DNA of 61,246 nucleotides from assembly GCA_016873095.1 (NCBI GenBank), contig VGYC01000017.1, forward strand, positions 1 through 61,246, written 5' to 3'. The notes under the pieces are model-generated. The model had not been told where the DNA came from, did no database searches, and saw nothing but the letters and a program-made list of their open reading frames with translations. Both the position numbers and the translations under genes were made by a program. The stretch comes from Planctomycetota bacterium. Its GTDB lineage: Bacteria; Planctomycetota; Planctomycetia; Gemmatales; Gemmataceae. Shown here piece by piece: positions 8,232 through 17,613 of this stretch. Position 1 is the stretch's first letter; each line of letters starts with the position of its first letter.

Positions 8232-8860
8232 CCACTTGCGGCCCTTGTGCACGTCAACAATCGTTTGAAGGATGTATTCGGGATGGCGAGGCTCCTGCCG
8301 AGCCCCCCTCACGGCTCGGCGGGAGCCTCGCCCTCCCGGCAATCGCCCGCCCTACCTTGAGATGTCCCAAGGGGACATTTCTATCTGGGAGAGAATGGGG
8401 TTCTATCGGTGGACGACACGGTTTCCTCTTTCAGCTACCGCTGCTGCTCACGACAGTCGAACCCAGCATGCGGCGCGACAATCGGCGTGCCGCATTGTTC
8501 GTGCTCGCGCTTGTTGCCGCCATTCTCAATCCAAAAGCGGGCTGCCACTGTGCGCGTTCTATGAGGCCGGCATCTGGCTCGGCAAACGGATGCAGAGTAG
8601 AACCGTCGCGTTGCTTGCGAAAGCGGGCCTCTCATGCATCGTACGCGAATTCCCGGGCACCCTCAGGGCACAGGCTTGTCCTGGTTTTTTGACCTGCGCC
8701 TCCTGCGCCTGTATTCCCGTCTGCAAGCGCGAAGTGTGATCGAGTATGCCGATTGTGCCGCATTACGCGGACCTCAACTCCTCCAAGATTTCGCGCCAGG
8801 TGTCCGCGAGGCGAGGCTTCCGGATACAATGAAGGGCATCTGATTTACGGAGGGTCCGCC
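8232..8860. other. Long intergenic stretch with repeat family B and no confident gene
   Basis: About 630 bases. Palindrome B1 is at 8280-8337. A frame at 8469-8692 would give MRRDNRRAALFVLALVAAIL, signal-peptide-like, but it then becomes Arg/Ser/Ala-rich without protein character and has no ribosome site. It may be a decayed gene. Nothing else stands out. Confidence 0.45.
8280..8337. repeat. Palindromic repeat family B, copy 1
   Basis: Left arm 8280-8305 (contains GGCGAGGCTCCTGCCGAGCC) and right arm 8313-8337 (GGCTCGGCGGGAGCCTCGCC then CTCCC), about 25 bp with one or two mismatches and a 7-base loop. It follows the plus-strand membrane protein gene. A second full copy is at 24716-24794 and half copies are at 10270 and 20131. 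Confidence 0.85.
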
Positions 8861-10228
8861 GTGCAACGCCGTGACTTCCTGCGAGGTTGTGCCGTCGGCA
8901 GCAGCGGGCTGTTCCCCTATCTTGCGCTGGCTGCGCACGCCAACGATGCCCGAGTGCTGGCTCCCCAGCGCTTGCACCACGAGCCGAAAGCCAGGCATTT
9001 GATCTTTGCCTTCCTGACGGGGGGCATGTCGCACATCGACACGTTCGACTACAAGCCGCGCTTGCGGCGCGACGATGGCCGGACCGTGCCTTCGGTGGAT
9101 CTGCGCGGCGTGAGCCGGCAGCCGCTGCTGGGCTCGCCGTTTCGCTTTCGGCCATGCGGGCAGTCAGGCCTCATGATCAGCGAGCTGTTCCCGCACCTGT
9201 CGCGGCATGCCGACGACCTGTGCGTCATCCGCACGCTGTGCACCGACATCGTCGAGCATTTCCAGGCAGTGCTGGCGATGCACACCGGTTCGTCCACGGT
9301 GCCGATGCCGAGCCTGGGGTCGTGGCTGAGCTACGGACTGGGGACGCGCAATCCGAATCTGCCGGCATTCATGGTGCTGTGCGAGCACCTGCCTTATGCG
9401 GGCGCCCAGGTGTGGGACAGCCATTTTCTGCCGCCGGTGCACCAGGGCGTGCGGCTGACGCCTGGGCCGCAGCCGATACCGAACCTGGCTTCGCCGGCGC
9501 GGTCGGCGACACTGGCCGAGCTGGAACGCATGATGCTGCGCGACGCCAACGAGATGCACGCCCGGTCGCGGCCCGGCGACCTGAACCTGCGGGCCCGCAC
9601 CGAGAGCTTCGACACCGCCCACGGCATGATGCGCGAGGCACCGGAGGTTTTCGACCTGTCACGGGAGACGGCCGGCACGCTGCGTCGTTACGGCGTCGAG
9701 CGCGGCGACAACACGTCGTTCGCCTGGCAGTGCCTGATCGCACGCCGGCTCATCGAGCGCGGCGTCCGCACCGTCGAGCTGATCGACACGGGAGCAAGCA
9801 ACAACTGGGACTCGCACGGCGACATGCAGCATCATCGCCCGAAGGCGCGGCGCGTCGATCAGGCACTGGCGGCGCTCATACAGGATCTGAAGGTACGTGG
9901 ATTGTTCGACGAGACGCTGCTGGCCTGTTGCACCGAGTTTGGCCGCACGCCGTGGACGGATGCGCCGGGGACGCGTGGCCGTAACCATTACGCGCGGGCG
10001 TTCTCCGGGTTCCTGGCCGGCGCCGGTGTGCGCGGCGGCATGACCTACGGCGAAACGGACGACTACGGCATCAACATCGTCCGCGACCGCTGTCATGTGC
10101 ACGACCTGCACGCCACGATGCTGCACCTGATGGGCATCGACCACACGCGCCTGACCTATCGCTACGCCGGCCGCGACTTCCGCCTCACCGACGTGCATGG
10201 CAACGTCGTGCGCGCCATCCTGTCCTGA
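8861..10228 (+). CDS. DUF1501 family protein with Tat signal
   Basis: A 455-residue protein beginning [20 protein letters not shown], a twin-arginine export signal. It is followed by the DUF1501 core, distantly related to sulfatases and alkaline phosphatases: [18 protein letters not shown] near the start, [41 protein letters not shown], a CTEFGRTPW motif and the C-terminal [21 protein letters not shown] with LHLMGIDH. These proteins are abundant in planctomycetes and often sit next to DUF1549/DUF1553 cytochrome-like proteins, but none is adjacent here. The GTG start has GGAGG 7 bases upstream; the frame extends 36 codons further without support. The substrate is unknown. Confidence 0.9.
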   Translation: MQRRDFLRGCAVGSSGLFPYLALAAHANDARVLAPQRLHHEPKARHLIFAFLTGGMSHIDTFDYKPRLRRDDGRTVPSVDLRGVSRQPLLGSPFRFRPCGQSGLMISELFPHLSRHADDLCVIRTLCTDIVEHFQAVLAMHTGSSTVPMPSLGSWLSYGLGTRNPNLPAFMVLCEHLPYAGAQVWDSHFLPPVHQGVRLTPGPQPIPNLASPARSATLAELERMMLRDANEMHARSRPGDLNLRARTESFDTAHGMMREAPEVFDLSRETAGTLRRYGVERGDNTSFAWQCLIARRLIERGVRTVELIDTGASNNWDSHGDMQHHRPKARRVDQALAALIQDLKVRGLFDETLLACCTEFGRTPWTDAPGTRGRNHYARAFSGFLAGAGVRGGMTYGETDDYGINIVRDRCHVHDLHATMLHLMGIDHTRLTYRYAGRDFRLTDVHGNVVRAILS

Positions 10229-10269
10229 ACGATCTACTCCGCGCGGAAGATCCTGACACAAGGCACTAT

Positions 10270-10297
10270 CGGCTCGGCAGGAGCCTTGCCCCTCCCG
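10270..10297. repeat. Half copy of repeat family B
   Basis: CGGCTCGGCAGGAGCCTTGC followed by CCCTCCCG matches the right arm of family B with two or three changes. No left arm is present. It lies 40 bases after the DUF1501 stop. Confidence 0.7.
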
Positions 10298-10362
10298 TTC
10301 GTGTCAATCCTCATCGCGCGGAGTATAATTCCCAGGCCCTGGGAACGAGAAAGGTTTCTTTC

Positions 10363-10962
10363 ATGCTTGGAACGCACCTGGAAGTTGGACCGTTTCTGAG
10401 TCGCGTCGCAGAGGAGCTGTCGCGGATCGATGTCGCCGCGGTGCAGGCACTGGCCGACGCCATCTGGGGATGCTATCGCCAGGAGCAGACCGTGTTCCTG
10501 TGCGGCAACGGCGGCAGCGGCTCCAACGCCTCGCACTTCTGCGAGGACCTCGGCAAGGGCACGCTAGTCCGGCAGGACTTCGACAACGATCAGAAGAAGC
10601 GCCTGCGTGTCCTGAGTCTGACGGACAACACGCCATACATCCTCGCCTGGGGCAATGACGAGGGCTTCGACCGCGTCTTCGTCGAGCAGCTCAAGAACCT
10701 GGCGCGGCCCGGGGACCTGCTCATTGCCATCAGCGGCTCCGGCAACAGCCCGAACATCCTCCGCGCCGTGGACTGGGCCAACCGTAACGGCCTGACAACC
10801 TTTGGCTGCACGGGCTTCAGCGGCGGCAAGCTGCGCACGCTGGCGCAGCAGGGCTTGCACGTGCTGCTCGACGACATGGGCATCGTCGAGTCCATTCATC
10901 TCACGGCGTTTCACTGGGTGGTGGACCGGCTTCACGCCCGTATTTCGCTGGGCAAGTCTTGA
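10363..10962 (+). CDS. SIS-domain phosphosugar isomerase, GmhA-like
   Basis: A 199-residue single SIS-domain protein. [22 protein letters not shown] (about residues 45-66) and [20 protein letters not shown] (about 123-142) are the phosphate-binding loops typical of sedoheptulose-7-phosphate isomerase Gmh[17 protein letters not shown] is the usual C-terminal helix with catalytic Glu and His. It would make D-glycero-heptose 7-phosphate for surface polysaccharide, or isomerise a related sugar phosphate. No heptose kinase or adenylyltransferase is beside it, so the exact substrate is open. Confidence 0.85.
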   Translation: MLGTHLEVGPFLSRVAEELSRIDVAAVQALADAIWGCYRQEQTVFLCGNGGSGSNASHFCEDLGKGTLVRQDFDNDQKKRLRVLSLTDNTPYILAWGNDEGFDRVFVEQLKNLARPGDLLIAISGSGNSPNILRAVDWANRNGLTTFGCTGFSGGKLRTLAQQGLHVLLDDMGIVESIHLTAFHWVVDRLHARISLGKS

Positions 10963-10980
10963 TGGCGGGCGTGAAGAATC

Positions 10981-11625
10981 TCAAGGCGCTTCGCCGGCGG
11001 CGAACGCTTCGCGGACATCGACCTGGAATCCCGGGAACAATACGGAAGTTGCATTGCTGCCCAGGCCGAAGATGCCGTGTTCACGGTAAGTCTCGGCGTC
11101 CAGGACCAGGACGGTGATGGTGCGGTCGCGGGGATCGACGATCCAGTATTCGGCGAATCCGGCCCGGGCATACTCCGCGCGCTTGATGCGCAGGTCGCGA
11201 TCGCGACTTTCTTCACCTTCGCTGACAACCTCCATCGCCAGGTCCGCGCCGTCCGGAGGGCTGAAAGCGTCCCGGATGCGGCCGGGGCGCAGGTAAAGGA
11301 CATCCGGCTCGCGCAGCTTGCCAGGCCACAGGCGGACGGGCAACGGCGCCACGAAGACTTCGCCGGCGGCATTGGCCAGGACGAAGGCTTCCAGCAGCTT
11401 GAAGAGGTACTTGACGATGCGCTGGTGAAAAGGCGTGGGCATGGCAAGGACCTCAAGCCGGCCATCGGAAAGCTCGATCGGCCAGTTCGTGCGGCGATTC
11501 AACGCCAAATAGTCGTCCTCCGACCACGCACCTTGCTGCGGGAAGAGAAGCGCGAGATCCCACACGGGCTCGCCGTCGCCGCCGCTTCCGTGCGGCCGCG
11601 AACCACGTTCCATGACGATGCTCAT
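10981..11625 (-). CDS. Uma2 family putative endonuclease
   Basis: A 214-residue Uma2 (DUF820) protein with the PD-(D/E)xK-like fold. Visible are DDYLALNRRTNWPIELSDGRLEVL, the HQRIVKYLFKLLEAFV helix, RLWPGKLREPDVLYLRPG (the conserved PD), LAMEVVSEGEESRDRDLRIKRAEYARAGFAEYWIVDP (shown in parts; conserved E-V and K-Y) and a C-terminal strand TVLVLDAETYREHG. Uma2 proteins are present in many copies in cyanobacteria and planctomycetes; their biological role is not settled. Start at the ATG of MSIVMERG; 12 codons of open frame lie upstream, and neither start has a clear ribosome site. Confidence 0.88.
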   Translation of the reverse strand: MSIVMERGSRPHGSGGDGEPVWDLALLFPQQGAWSEDDYLALNRRTNWPIELSDGRLEVLAMPTPFHQRIVKYLFKLLEAFVLANAAGEVFVAPLPVRLWPGKLREPDVLYLRPGRIRDAFSPPDGADLAMEVVSEGEESRDRDLRIKRAEYARAGFAEYWIVDPRDRTITVLVLDAETYREHGIFGLGSNATSVLFPGFQVDVREAFAAGEAP

Positions 11626-11667
11626 AATTGCGATTCTACTGCCAAGAATGGCGGCTGCCAACCGACT

Positions 11668-12666
11668 TCAGGCCCGCATCTCGCCGGGCGAGTCCGACGG
11701 ATAGTGATACAACCGGGCGACGATGCGCTGAAACGAGCCAGTCTCATCGCGCGGGCGTTGCGTGTGCCAGTGACGGTGTGTCGGTAACAGATCGTTGCCC
11801 AGCGGCCAAGGGCGGAATGGATTTCGTCCCAGGACGGCGATGAGCTTGTCGCTGTTCATGCTGACGTTGCCGGCGCGCGGCGGCATCGGCCCGGCGTCCT
11901 TGCGCGGGCAACCCTTAAGCAAGGCGGGATCGTAGCCGCCCACGCGGTTGACGATCTGGGCGATCTCGTAAAGGGTGTTCGCACGCGGTCCACCCGCGTG
12001 AAAGATGCCGTTCACGTCACTGTCGAGGAACCACTCGAAGACCGGATTGAGATCGTCGCAATAGGTACACGACCGGACCTCGTCAAAGTACAGAGTCGCG
12101 GGACGGTCGTTGCGAAAGCGCGAGCCGATCCAGTCGATGGCGCCGGCGTGGCGGTTAAAGCTCGGCCCCATGGGCAGCGAGATGCGCAGGATGGCGGCTT
12201 CGGGAACCTGGGTCAGCAGCAGATCCTCGGCCTCCACCATCGTCTTGCCATAGACCGTCACGGGATCCGTGGCATCGGCTTCCTGGTAGTTGCCGTCGCT
12301 GACGCCGGAGAAGACTAGATCGGAGGAGAGATGCACGAGGCGGCTGCGCCAGCGCGTGGCACAGTCGGCGATCACGGCGGCGCTCTCGACATTGACCCTC
12401 TGGGCCATGGCCGGGTCGAGTTCGCACGATTTCAGGGCACAGTTGCCGACGCAGTTGAGGACGGCGCCGAAGCGGTGCTCGCGAAAGAGTGCCGCCATGC
12501 CGGTGGCGTACTCAGCGTCATGCGCGACGATGCCGGTGCCGGTCAGGCGCCACGTCTGCTTGGGGCGGACGCCGATGACCTTGCCCGGGAAGCGCGCGCG
12601 GAAATAGTGGAAGGCGTTGTAGCCCGCGACGCCGGCGATGCCCGTGATGAGGAGGGGAAGTTGCAT
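11668..12666 (-). CDS. RmlD-like NAD(P)-dependent sugar reductase/epimerase
   Basis: A 332-residue extended short-chain dehydrogenase of the RmlD type. The nucleotide-binding loop GIAGVAG is near residues 9-15. VLNCVGNCALKSCELDP and HLSSDLVFSG follow (the serine region), then YGKTMVEAE (YxxxK catalytic pair) and the substrate domain, with RSCTYCDDLNPVFEWFLD and GIFHAGGPRANTLYEIAQ. RmlD reduces dTDP-4-dehydrorhamnose. No other rml genes are beside it, so the sugar is uncertain. Palindrome A2 lies just upstream of its ATG. Confidence 0.85.
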   Translation of the reverse strand: MQLPLLITGIAGVAGYNAFHYFRARFPGKVIGVRPKQTWRLTGTGIVAHDAEYATGMAALFREHRFGAVLNCVGNCALKSCELDPAMAQRVNVESAAVIADCATRWRSRLVHLSSDLVFSGVSDGNYQEADATDPVTVYGKTMVEAEDLLLTQVPEAAILRISLPMGPSFNRHAGAIDWIGSRFRNDRPATLYFDEVRSCTYCDDLNPVFEWFLDSDVNGIFHAGGPRANTLYEIAQIVNRVGGYDPALLKGCPRKDAGPMPPRAGNVSMNSDKLIAVLGRNPFRPWPLGNDLLPTHRHWHTQRPRDETGSFQRIVARLYHYPSDSPGEMRA

Positions 12667-12673
12667 GCAAAGG

Positions 12674-12713
12674 CCGCTGGCGGTCTCGCGCCGGAGTGCG
12701 AAACCGCCAGCGG
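12674..12713. repeat. Palindromic repeat family A, copy 2
   Basis: CCGCTGGCGGTCTCGC (12674-12689) pairs with GCGAAACCGCCAGCGG (12698-12713) with one mismatch and an 8-base loop. Relative to copies 1 and 3 the stem has compensating changes (TTGC to TGGC on one side, GCAA to GCCA on the other), so pairing is conserved while sequence drifts. It begins 8 bases after the stop of the gene ending at 12721. Confidence 0.85.
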
Positions 12714-12720
12714 TAAATGG

Positions 12721-13731
12721 TCAGCGTTGCGGGACGGCGGGGTCAACCTGCGGAATGGCAGGCTGGACGCGGATCGGCTGGACGCGGATCGGTTGCACGC
12801 GAATAGGCTGTGCCTCGATCGGCTGAATCCTCACGTCGCGGCCGGGGACGGGGCGAATCGGCGGGCGAACATTGCGGCCCGGACCGCTCACAAACCTCTG
12901 GATGCGGTAGGTGTCCGCGTTCTTCTCCAGCCACGCCTTGGCCGCGCGGTGGAAGTCATCTTGTTGCAGGTTATTCCCCTGCGGGAAACGCCAGCCGTCC
13001 TTGTCGGTCAGTCCAAGACGGAGGAACATGTTCCAGGGATCGAGGCCGTGGTTGTTCTTCCAGTCGCCTTCAAGAATCGCCTTGAGGATGAGCTTGCTCT
13101 CTTCCGCGGCGATCGGCTCTTGCTTGACCACTGGACCGGTCGGCTGGCGGTACTGCTGGATGAGCAGGCCGGCGACGATGAAACGCTCCTCGGCGTCCTT
13201 AGACTTGAGGCCGGCGGCGAGATTCTTGCCGAGCTTCAGCGTCAGCTTGACGCTCTTGACTTCGTGGTTGAAGTTGGGGTTTTGGCTGGCGGCGAAGTCG
13301 TAGTACATCGGGGCCGTGTAGAAGTTCTCCTGGAAGTGCTTGGTGAGGAAGAACATGCCGTCCTGGCCGACCTCGAAGTTTGGCGAGAAGCGGCGAATCG
13401 GCGGACGGCGAATGCCACCCGGTTGCTCCGCGTTCGGCGGCGGCAGGAAGCCCAGGCGAATCATCTTCTGGTCCTTGGCTCCCTTGATCGGGTCGGTGAC
13501 GGAGATGACCGCCACGCGATAGGCGACCTTCTCACCCTTGGCCACCATTGGTGCCTGGATGTCCTTGCCCTCGATGGCGATGATGCGACCTACAACAATG
13601 GCGTCAACATTCTTCAGCCGGTCCGGACCGGGAGGCGGCGGCGCCACAACCAGTGCCCGCGCCGGAATCACGCCGGCAAACAAGGCCAGCCCGCACAGCG
13701 CCATCGATCCGCGTAACACAAAGCGTTGCAT
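12721..13731 (-). CDS. Secreted protein of unknown function with QPIRV tandem repeats
   Basis: A 336-residue protein with a signal peptide (MQRFVLRGSMALCGLALFAGVIPARA). The mature part opens with a Pro-rich stretch, then VDAIVVGRIIAIEGKDI and DGMFFLTKHFQENFYTAPMYYDF, a layout seen in planctomycete proteins of unknown function that start with a small beta domain. A helical region with paired Lys/Glu follows. The C-terminus carries three exact repeats of QPIRV before QPAIPQVDPAVPQR. GAGGAG lies 8 bases before the chosen ATG; a TTG five codons earlier overlaps that site and is unlikely. Palindrome A2 follows the stop. Confidence 0.72.
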   Translation of the reverse strand: MQRFVLRGSMALCGLALFAGVIPARALVVAPPPPGPDRLKNVDAIVVGRIIAIEGKDIQAPMVAKGEKVAYRVAVISVTDPIKGAKDQKMIRLGFLPPPNAEQPGGIRRPPIRRFSPNFEVGQDGMFFLTKHFQENFYTAPMYYDFAASQNPNFNHEVKSVKLTLKLGKNLAAGLKSKDAEERFIVAGLLIQQYRQPTGPVVKQEPIAAEESKLILKAILEGDWKNNHGLDPWNMFLRLGLTDKDGWRFPQGNNLQQDDFHRAAKAWLEKNADTYRIQRFVSGPGRNVRPPIRPVPGRDVRIQPIEAQPIRVQPIRVQPIRVQPAIPQVDPAVPQR

Positions 13732-13978
13732 GAAGTTGCTCCTCAAAAAACTCCCCCCGTTTACTTATCCTTACTAGACGACTGACACCGCAGTACAGAT
13801 TGTCCTTATACTTATAATTCCCGGCAAATGAGTTGTCGAGGCCACCGCCGGCGTTCCGACCGTCTTCAGAGATGCCGGAATCAAAGTAGAACGGCTCTCC
13901 GGAGTCGTCCGGATCGGCCGGGTCGGGAAACCCGGCTTACAACTAAGCGCCGATAAATAAGCAGCCGAGGAGCCGCCG

Positions 13979-15154
13979 TTGCTAGCAGTTGTTCCCCTTC
14001 CTGAAGTCCGCTTGAAGATTGTCCGACGCTCCTCGCATCCGTGGATTTTCCAGAAGATGGTGGACAAGCCGGCGACGCGGCTACCAGGGGGAACGGTCGT
14101 GGACATTGTCGATCGCGACGGCCAGTGGGCAGGGCGCGGCTTTTACAACGGCCATTCGCGCATCGCCCTCCGCGTCCTCACGATGAACCGTGACGAGGCC
14201 ATCGACGCCGATTTCTTCGCGCGCCGCCTGACGCGTGCCGTCGAGCTGCGCCGCAACCTTCTCCATCTTGATGACGTCACGGATTCCTATCGACTGGTCC
14301 ATTCCGAGGGAGATCAGCTCAGCGGTCTGGTCGTGGATCGCTTCGGCTCGACCATTGTGCTGGAGTTCTTCGCGTCCGGCATGTATCGCTTTCGCGAGAT
14401 CATCCAGCAGGTGCTGTGTGCCCAGTTTCCGGACAGCCGGTTCTACTGGTTCGCCGAGGAGCACGTGCAGAAGCAGGAGTCGTTCGACTGCCGGCCGCCG
14501 GAAGCGCCGCTGCCTGGCGTCATCACCGAGCACGGCTTGAAGTTCCGCGTGGCTCCCGGCAGCAAGCACAAGACCGGGTTTTTTCTGGACCAGCGCGACA
14601 ATCGCCTGGCGCTGGCCGGCTTCTGCCCCGGCAAGCGCGTCCTCGATCTATGCTGCAACACCGGCGGCTTCGCCGTCCACGCCAAGGCGCTCGGCAACGC
14701 CGAGGAGGTCGTCGGCGTCGATCTCGATGAGCAGGCCCTCGAGCTGGCAAAGCAGAACGCCAACCTCAATCAGGCCAAGATTCGCTTTGTGCAGGGCGAC
14801 CTGTTCACCTGGCTGCGCGACATTCTCCCTGGCGGGCAGCGATTCGACGTTGTCGTCCTCGATCCTTCCAAGCAGACGCGCGATCGCGAGGAACTGGACT
14901 ACGCCCTGAAGCGTTATTTCGACATGAACAAGCTGGCGCTGCAGGCCGTCGCGCCCGGAGGTGTTTTCCTGACGTGCTCGTGCACCGGGCTGGTGAGCGA
15001 GAGCGAGTTTCTGGAATCGCTCCGCCGCGCCGCCTGGCAAGCCGGCCGTACCGTGCAGATCATGCGCGTGAGCGGCGCCGCCGCCGACCATCCGTTCCTG
15101 GTCCACGTGCCCGAGGGCCGCTATCTGAAGGCGGTCTACTGTCGCGTGGAGTAA
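13979..15154 (+). CDS. Class I SAM-dependent rRNA methyltransferase, RlmI-like
   Basis: A 391-residue protein with the RlmI layout. An N-terminal PUA-like domain comes first (WIFQKMVDKPA, GTVVDIVDRDGQWAGRGFYNGHSRIALRVL in parts). A central domain with LRRNLLHL and YRLVHSEGDQLSGLVVDRFG follows. The C-terminal Rossmann methyltransferase has FFLDQRDNR, VLDLCCNTGGFAVHA (motif I), GVDLDEQALELAKQN and FDVVVLDPSK, with SCSCTGLVSE at the end. The family methylates 23S rRNA cytosine or guanine. The usual DPP is DPS here. The TTG start has GAGGAG 6 bases upstream. Confidence 0.88.
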   Translation: MLAVVPLPEVRLKIVRRSSHPWIFQKMVDKPATRLPGGTVVDIVDRDGQWAGRGFYNGHSRIALRVLTMNRDEAIDADFFARRLTRAVELRRNLLHLDDVTDSYRLVHSEGDQLSGLVVDRFGSTIVLEFFASGMYRFREIIQQVLCAQFPDSRFYWFAEEHVQKQESFDCRPPEAPLPGVITEHGLKFRVAPGSKHKTGFFLDQRDNRLALAGFCPGKRVLDLCCNTGGFAVHAKALGNAEEVVGVDLDEQALELAKQNANLNQAKIRFVQGDLFTWLRDILPGGQRFDVVVLDPSKQTRDREELDYALKRYFDMNKLALQAVAPGGVFLTCSCTGLVSESEFLESLRRAAWQAGRTVQIMRVSGAAADHPFLVHVPEGRYLKAVYCRVE

Positions 15155-15182
15155 TCCCACGTGGCCGACCCCACGTGTCCGC

Positions 15183-15203
15183 AAGCTGGCAGCTTGTCAC
15201 CAC
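15183..15203. repeat. Small palindrome family H, copy 1
   Basis: CAAGCTGGCAGCTTG is a perfect 7+7 bp palindrome followed by TCACCACG. It lies about 22 bases before an ABC transporter start. A sister copy, ACAGGCTGGCAGCCTGT followed by CGTCACG, is at 44364-44387, also just before a start codon. Confidence 0.6.
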
Positions 15204-15224
15204 GCAGGTTGCTAGAATACTGTG

Positions 15225-16214
15225 ATGCCCGTCATCGAGACTCGCGACCTGTCCAAGAACTATCGCCGCATCCAGGCGCTCAAGGACGTATCCCTGCGCG
15301 TCGAGAAAGGCGAGATTTACGGTTTGCTCGGCCAGAACGGCGCGGGCAAGACGACTCTGGTGAAGATCCTGCTGGGGATCACGCGCAACTGGCAGGGGGA
15401 GGCCCGCCTGCTGGACGTGACCGCCGGCCGGGCGGAAGCGCGGCGGCGCGTCGGCTACCTGCCGGAGGACCATCGCTTTCCCGACTATCACTCGGCAGCC
15501 AGCCTGCTGGAGTTTTACGGCGGCTTGCTGGGGGTGCCGCGCGTCGAGCGCCGCCGCCGCAGTCCAGAGATTCTCGAGACCGTCGGCCTGCGCGAGCGCA
15601 TGCACTACAAGATTCGCACCTACTCGAAGGGCATGAAGCAGCGGCTCGGCATCGCCCAGGCGCTGTTCCACGACCCGGAGGTGATCTTCCTGGACGAGCC
15701 GACCGACGGCGTCGATCCCATCGGCCGTCGCGAGATCCGTCACATCATGGAGCGACTCAAGGAGGCCGGCAAGACCATCTTCCTCAACTCGCACCTGCTC
15801 GGCGAGGTCGAGAAGATCTGCGATCGCGTCGCCATCCTGCAAAAAGGCGTCATGATCCAGGAAGGCGACATTGCCACGCTGACGGAGCACAAGGGAACGT
15901 TCTTGATCGGCCTCGCGGCTGGGCAGATGTTTCCGGTGGAGGAGCTAGCCAAACACGGCTACCAGGCGACGCGCCGCGATGATCTCTGGGAAATCGCCAT
16001 CGCGGACGGGCAAGAGATTGACCCGGTCGTGGACCTGCTCCGCGGCAAGGGACTGGGAATCCGTCACCTGGTGGAAAAACGGCAATCGCTGGAAGACCTG
16101 TTCCTGGCCACGGTCGCTCCCGCCGAACCCGGCGTGGACCGGCCGGGCAAGCGGCTGCGCGACGACCGCATCCAGCGCGAGGCGCGAAGCCGCGGCATCG
16201 GGGAGAAGCCATGA
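15225..16214 (+). CDS. ABC transporter ATP-binding protein
   Basis: A 329-residue ATPase. Walker A GQNGAGKT is at 36-43; the Q-loop region is GYLPEDHRFPDYHS, the signature is YSKGMKQR, Walker B with D-loop is VIFLDEPTDGVDP, and the switch is NSHLLGEVE. The C-terminal extension of about 100 residues is typical of ABC-2 type exporters of the NosF/GldA type. The next gene, overlapping by 4 bases (ATGA), encodes the permease, so the two form one transporter. The ATG was preferred over a GTG directly before it. Substrate unknown. Confidence 0.93.
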   Translation: MPVIETRDLSKNYRRIQALKDVSLRVEKGEIYGLLGQNGAGKTTLVKILLGITRNWQGEARLLDVTAGRAEARRRVGYLPEDHRFPDYHSAASLLEFYGGLLGVPRVERRRRSPEILETVGLRERMHYKIRTYSKGMKQRLGIAQALFHDPEVIFLDEPTDGVDPIGRREIRHIMERLKEAGKTIFLNSHLLGEVEKICDRVAILQKGVMIQEGDIATLTEHKGTFLIGLAAGQMFPVEELAKHGYQATRRDDLWEIAIADGQEIDPVVDLLRGKGLGIRHLVEKRQSLEDLFLATVAPAEPGVDRPGKRLRDDRIQREARSRGIGEKP

Positions 16215-17542
16215 AATTCTGGTCCATCCTCAAGGACTCGTTCCGCGAGGCCATCGACTGCAAGGTCCTTTACGTGATGGCAGGGCTGTCGTTTCTGATC
16301 ATCTTGTTTGTCGGTTCGACAACGTTCCGTCCCGTGTCGGCCAAAGAGACGATGCAGAATCTGCTGTCGGGCGAATTCCTGTTCGTGACCAGGGCCTTGC
16401 AGAATGATCCGGAGAGCAAGAACCGGTCAGCGGTGCCGCCGCGGTTTGAAGGGCCGTTCCGGCTGCGCGATGTGCGCGCCGCCAAAGGGGAAATGGACTC
16501 GCCGGACAGTGAATACCTGCTCATCGTCAGCCAGGATCATGCGAGTGCGGAAGAAGCGGGAAAGACCAGGCGCGCACCGGAACTGGCGCTGGAAACCTTG
16601 AAGAACCTGTTCACCTTTGCCGAGCAATGGAAGCTGCTGCACATCGCCGAGATTCGCGTCCTGCAAGCGCCACCGGAAGGGATCCGCAAGTCCAACCTGG
16701 AGCCGCAACTCGTGTTCTTCCAGATCCACACGCAGCCGACGGAGGCGACACGCCGCCTCTGGCAACACGAGCCGGCGCTGCTGTTCGGCGCCGTACCGCT
16801 GCACGTCAAGCAACCCCTGGGCATCATGCTTTACGTGCTGGCCTCGATCGTGCTCTCCATCGGCTCGTGGGTGACGATCCTGGTCAGCGTCATCATCACC
16901 GCCTTCTTCATTCCGAACATGCTGCGCAAGGGAACCGTGGACCTGTTGCTGGCCAAGCCGATCTCGCGCTGGTCGCTGCTGGGTTACAAGTATCTGGGCG
17001 GGCTGTTTTTCATCTTCCTGAACACGGCGTTCGCCGTGGTGGGCATCTGGGCGGCGCTGGGCCTGCGCTCGGGCATCTGGGCCAACAGCTTTCTGCTCAT
17101 GATCTTCGTCATCACGTTCTTCTTCGCCATCCTGTATGCCGTCTCGACGCTGTTCGCGGTCATGACGCGCAGCGCCGTGGTCTGCATCCTCATGACCTGC
17201 GGCGCCTGGTTTCTGTTCTTTCTTGTCGGCACGATCAACCAGGTCGTGGACACGCAGCAGCAAAAGGAGATCGCCGATGAGGTGGCGCGGCACGAACGCA
17301 CTTCGGAAGGTACGTTTGCCAGCGTCGTGAAGGTCGTGCATGCCATCACGCCGCGCACGTCCGATCTGAACTACCTTGCCGGCAAGATCCTGCTGAGCGA
17401 CTTCCTCACCGGCGACTTCGCGTCGGCGGCCAATCTCGACAAGACCAGCATCACCTGGGAATCCAGTGTGGCCGTTTCATTGGCGTTCGTGGCATTGATG
17501 CTGGGGCTGGCGTGCTGGCGCTTCGCGGCCAAGGATTACTAG
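16211..17542 (+). CDS. ABC-2 type transporter permease
   Basis: A 443-residue membrane protein. One membrane segment is near residues 20-36, followed by a large extracytoplasmic loop of about 170 residues. A C-terminal block of five or six segments follows (ASIVLSIGSWVTILVSVIITAFFIP, YLGGLFFIFLNTAFAVVGIW, and so on). The sequence RKGTVDLLLAKPISRW before a membrane segment is typical of ABC-2 permeases of the GldF/NosY kind. It overlaps the ATPase gene by 4 bases. The ATPase and permease together make a complete half-transporter pair; the cargo is unknown. Confidence 0.88.
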   Translation: MKFWSILKDSFREAIDCKVLYVMAGLSFLIILFVGSTTFRPVSAKETMQNLLSGEFLFVTRALQNDPESKNRSAVPPRFEGPFRLRDVRAAKGEMDSPDSEYLLIVSQDHASAEEAGKTRRAPELALETLKNLFTFAEQWKLLHIAEIRVLQAPPEGIRKSNLEPQLVFFQIHTQPTEATRRLWQHEPALLFGAVPLHVKQPLGIMLYVLASIVLSIGSWVTILVSVIITAFFIPNMLRKGTVDLLLAKPISRWSLLGYKYLGGLFFIFLNTAFAVVGIWAALGLRSGIWANSFLLMIFVITFFFAILYAVSTLFAVMTRSAVVCILMTCGAWFLFFLVGTINQVVDTQQQKEIADEVARHERTSEGTFASVVKVVHAITPRTSDLNYLAGKILLSDFLTGDFASAANLDKTSITWESSVAVSLAFVALMLGLACWRFAAKDY

Positions 17543-17545
17543 CGT

Positions 17546-17566
17546 GGCGACACTGGCAGCGTCGCC
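17546..17566. repeat. Small palindrome family G, copy 1
   Basis: GGCGACACTGGCAGCGTCGCC, 21 bases with 6-bp arms, 3 bases after the permease stop. A related, longer structure is at 47436-47493. It is directly followed by a GCTCACCAGCGAAG tandem repeat at about 17569-17613. Confidence 0.6.
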
Positions 17567-17568
17567 TC

Positions 17569-17613
17569 CGCTCACCGGCGAAGGCTCACCAGCGAAGGCT
17601 CACCAGCGAAGGC
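17569..17613. repeat. Tandem repeat of a 14-base unit, about three copies
   Basis: GCTCACCRGCGAAG (R is G in the first copy) recurs with a 14-base period, and its last copy forms the end of the minus-strand gene stopping at 17600. Because of the overlap, copy number could alter the C-terminus of that protein. Confidence 0.65.

Noticed and set aside
8272-8739. 155-codon plus-strand frame
   Set aside because: Runs through palindrome B1, so its protein string is the encoded repeat.
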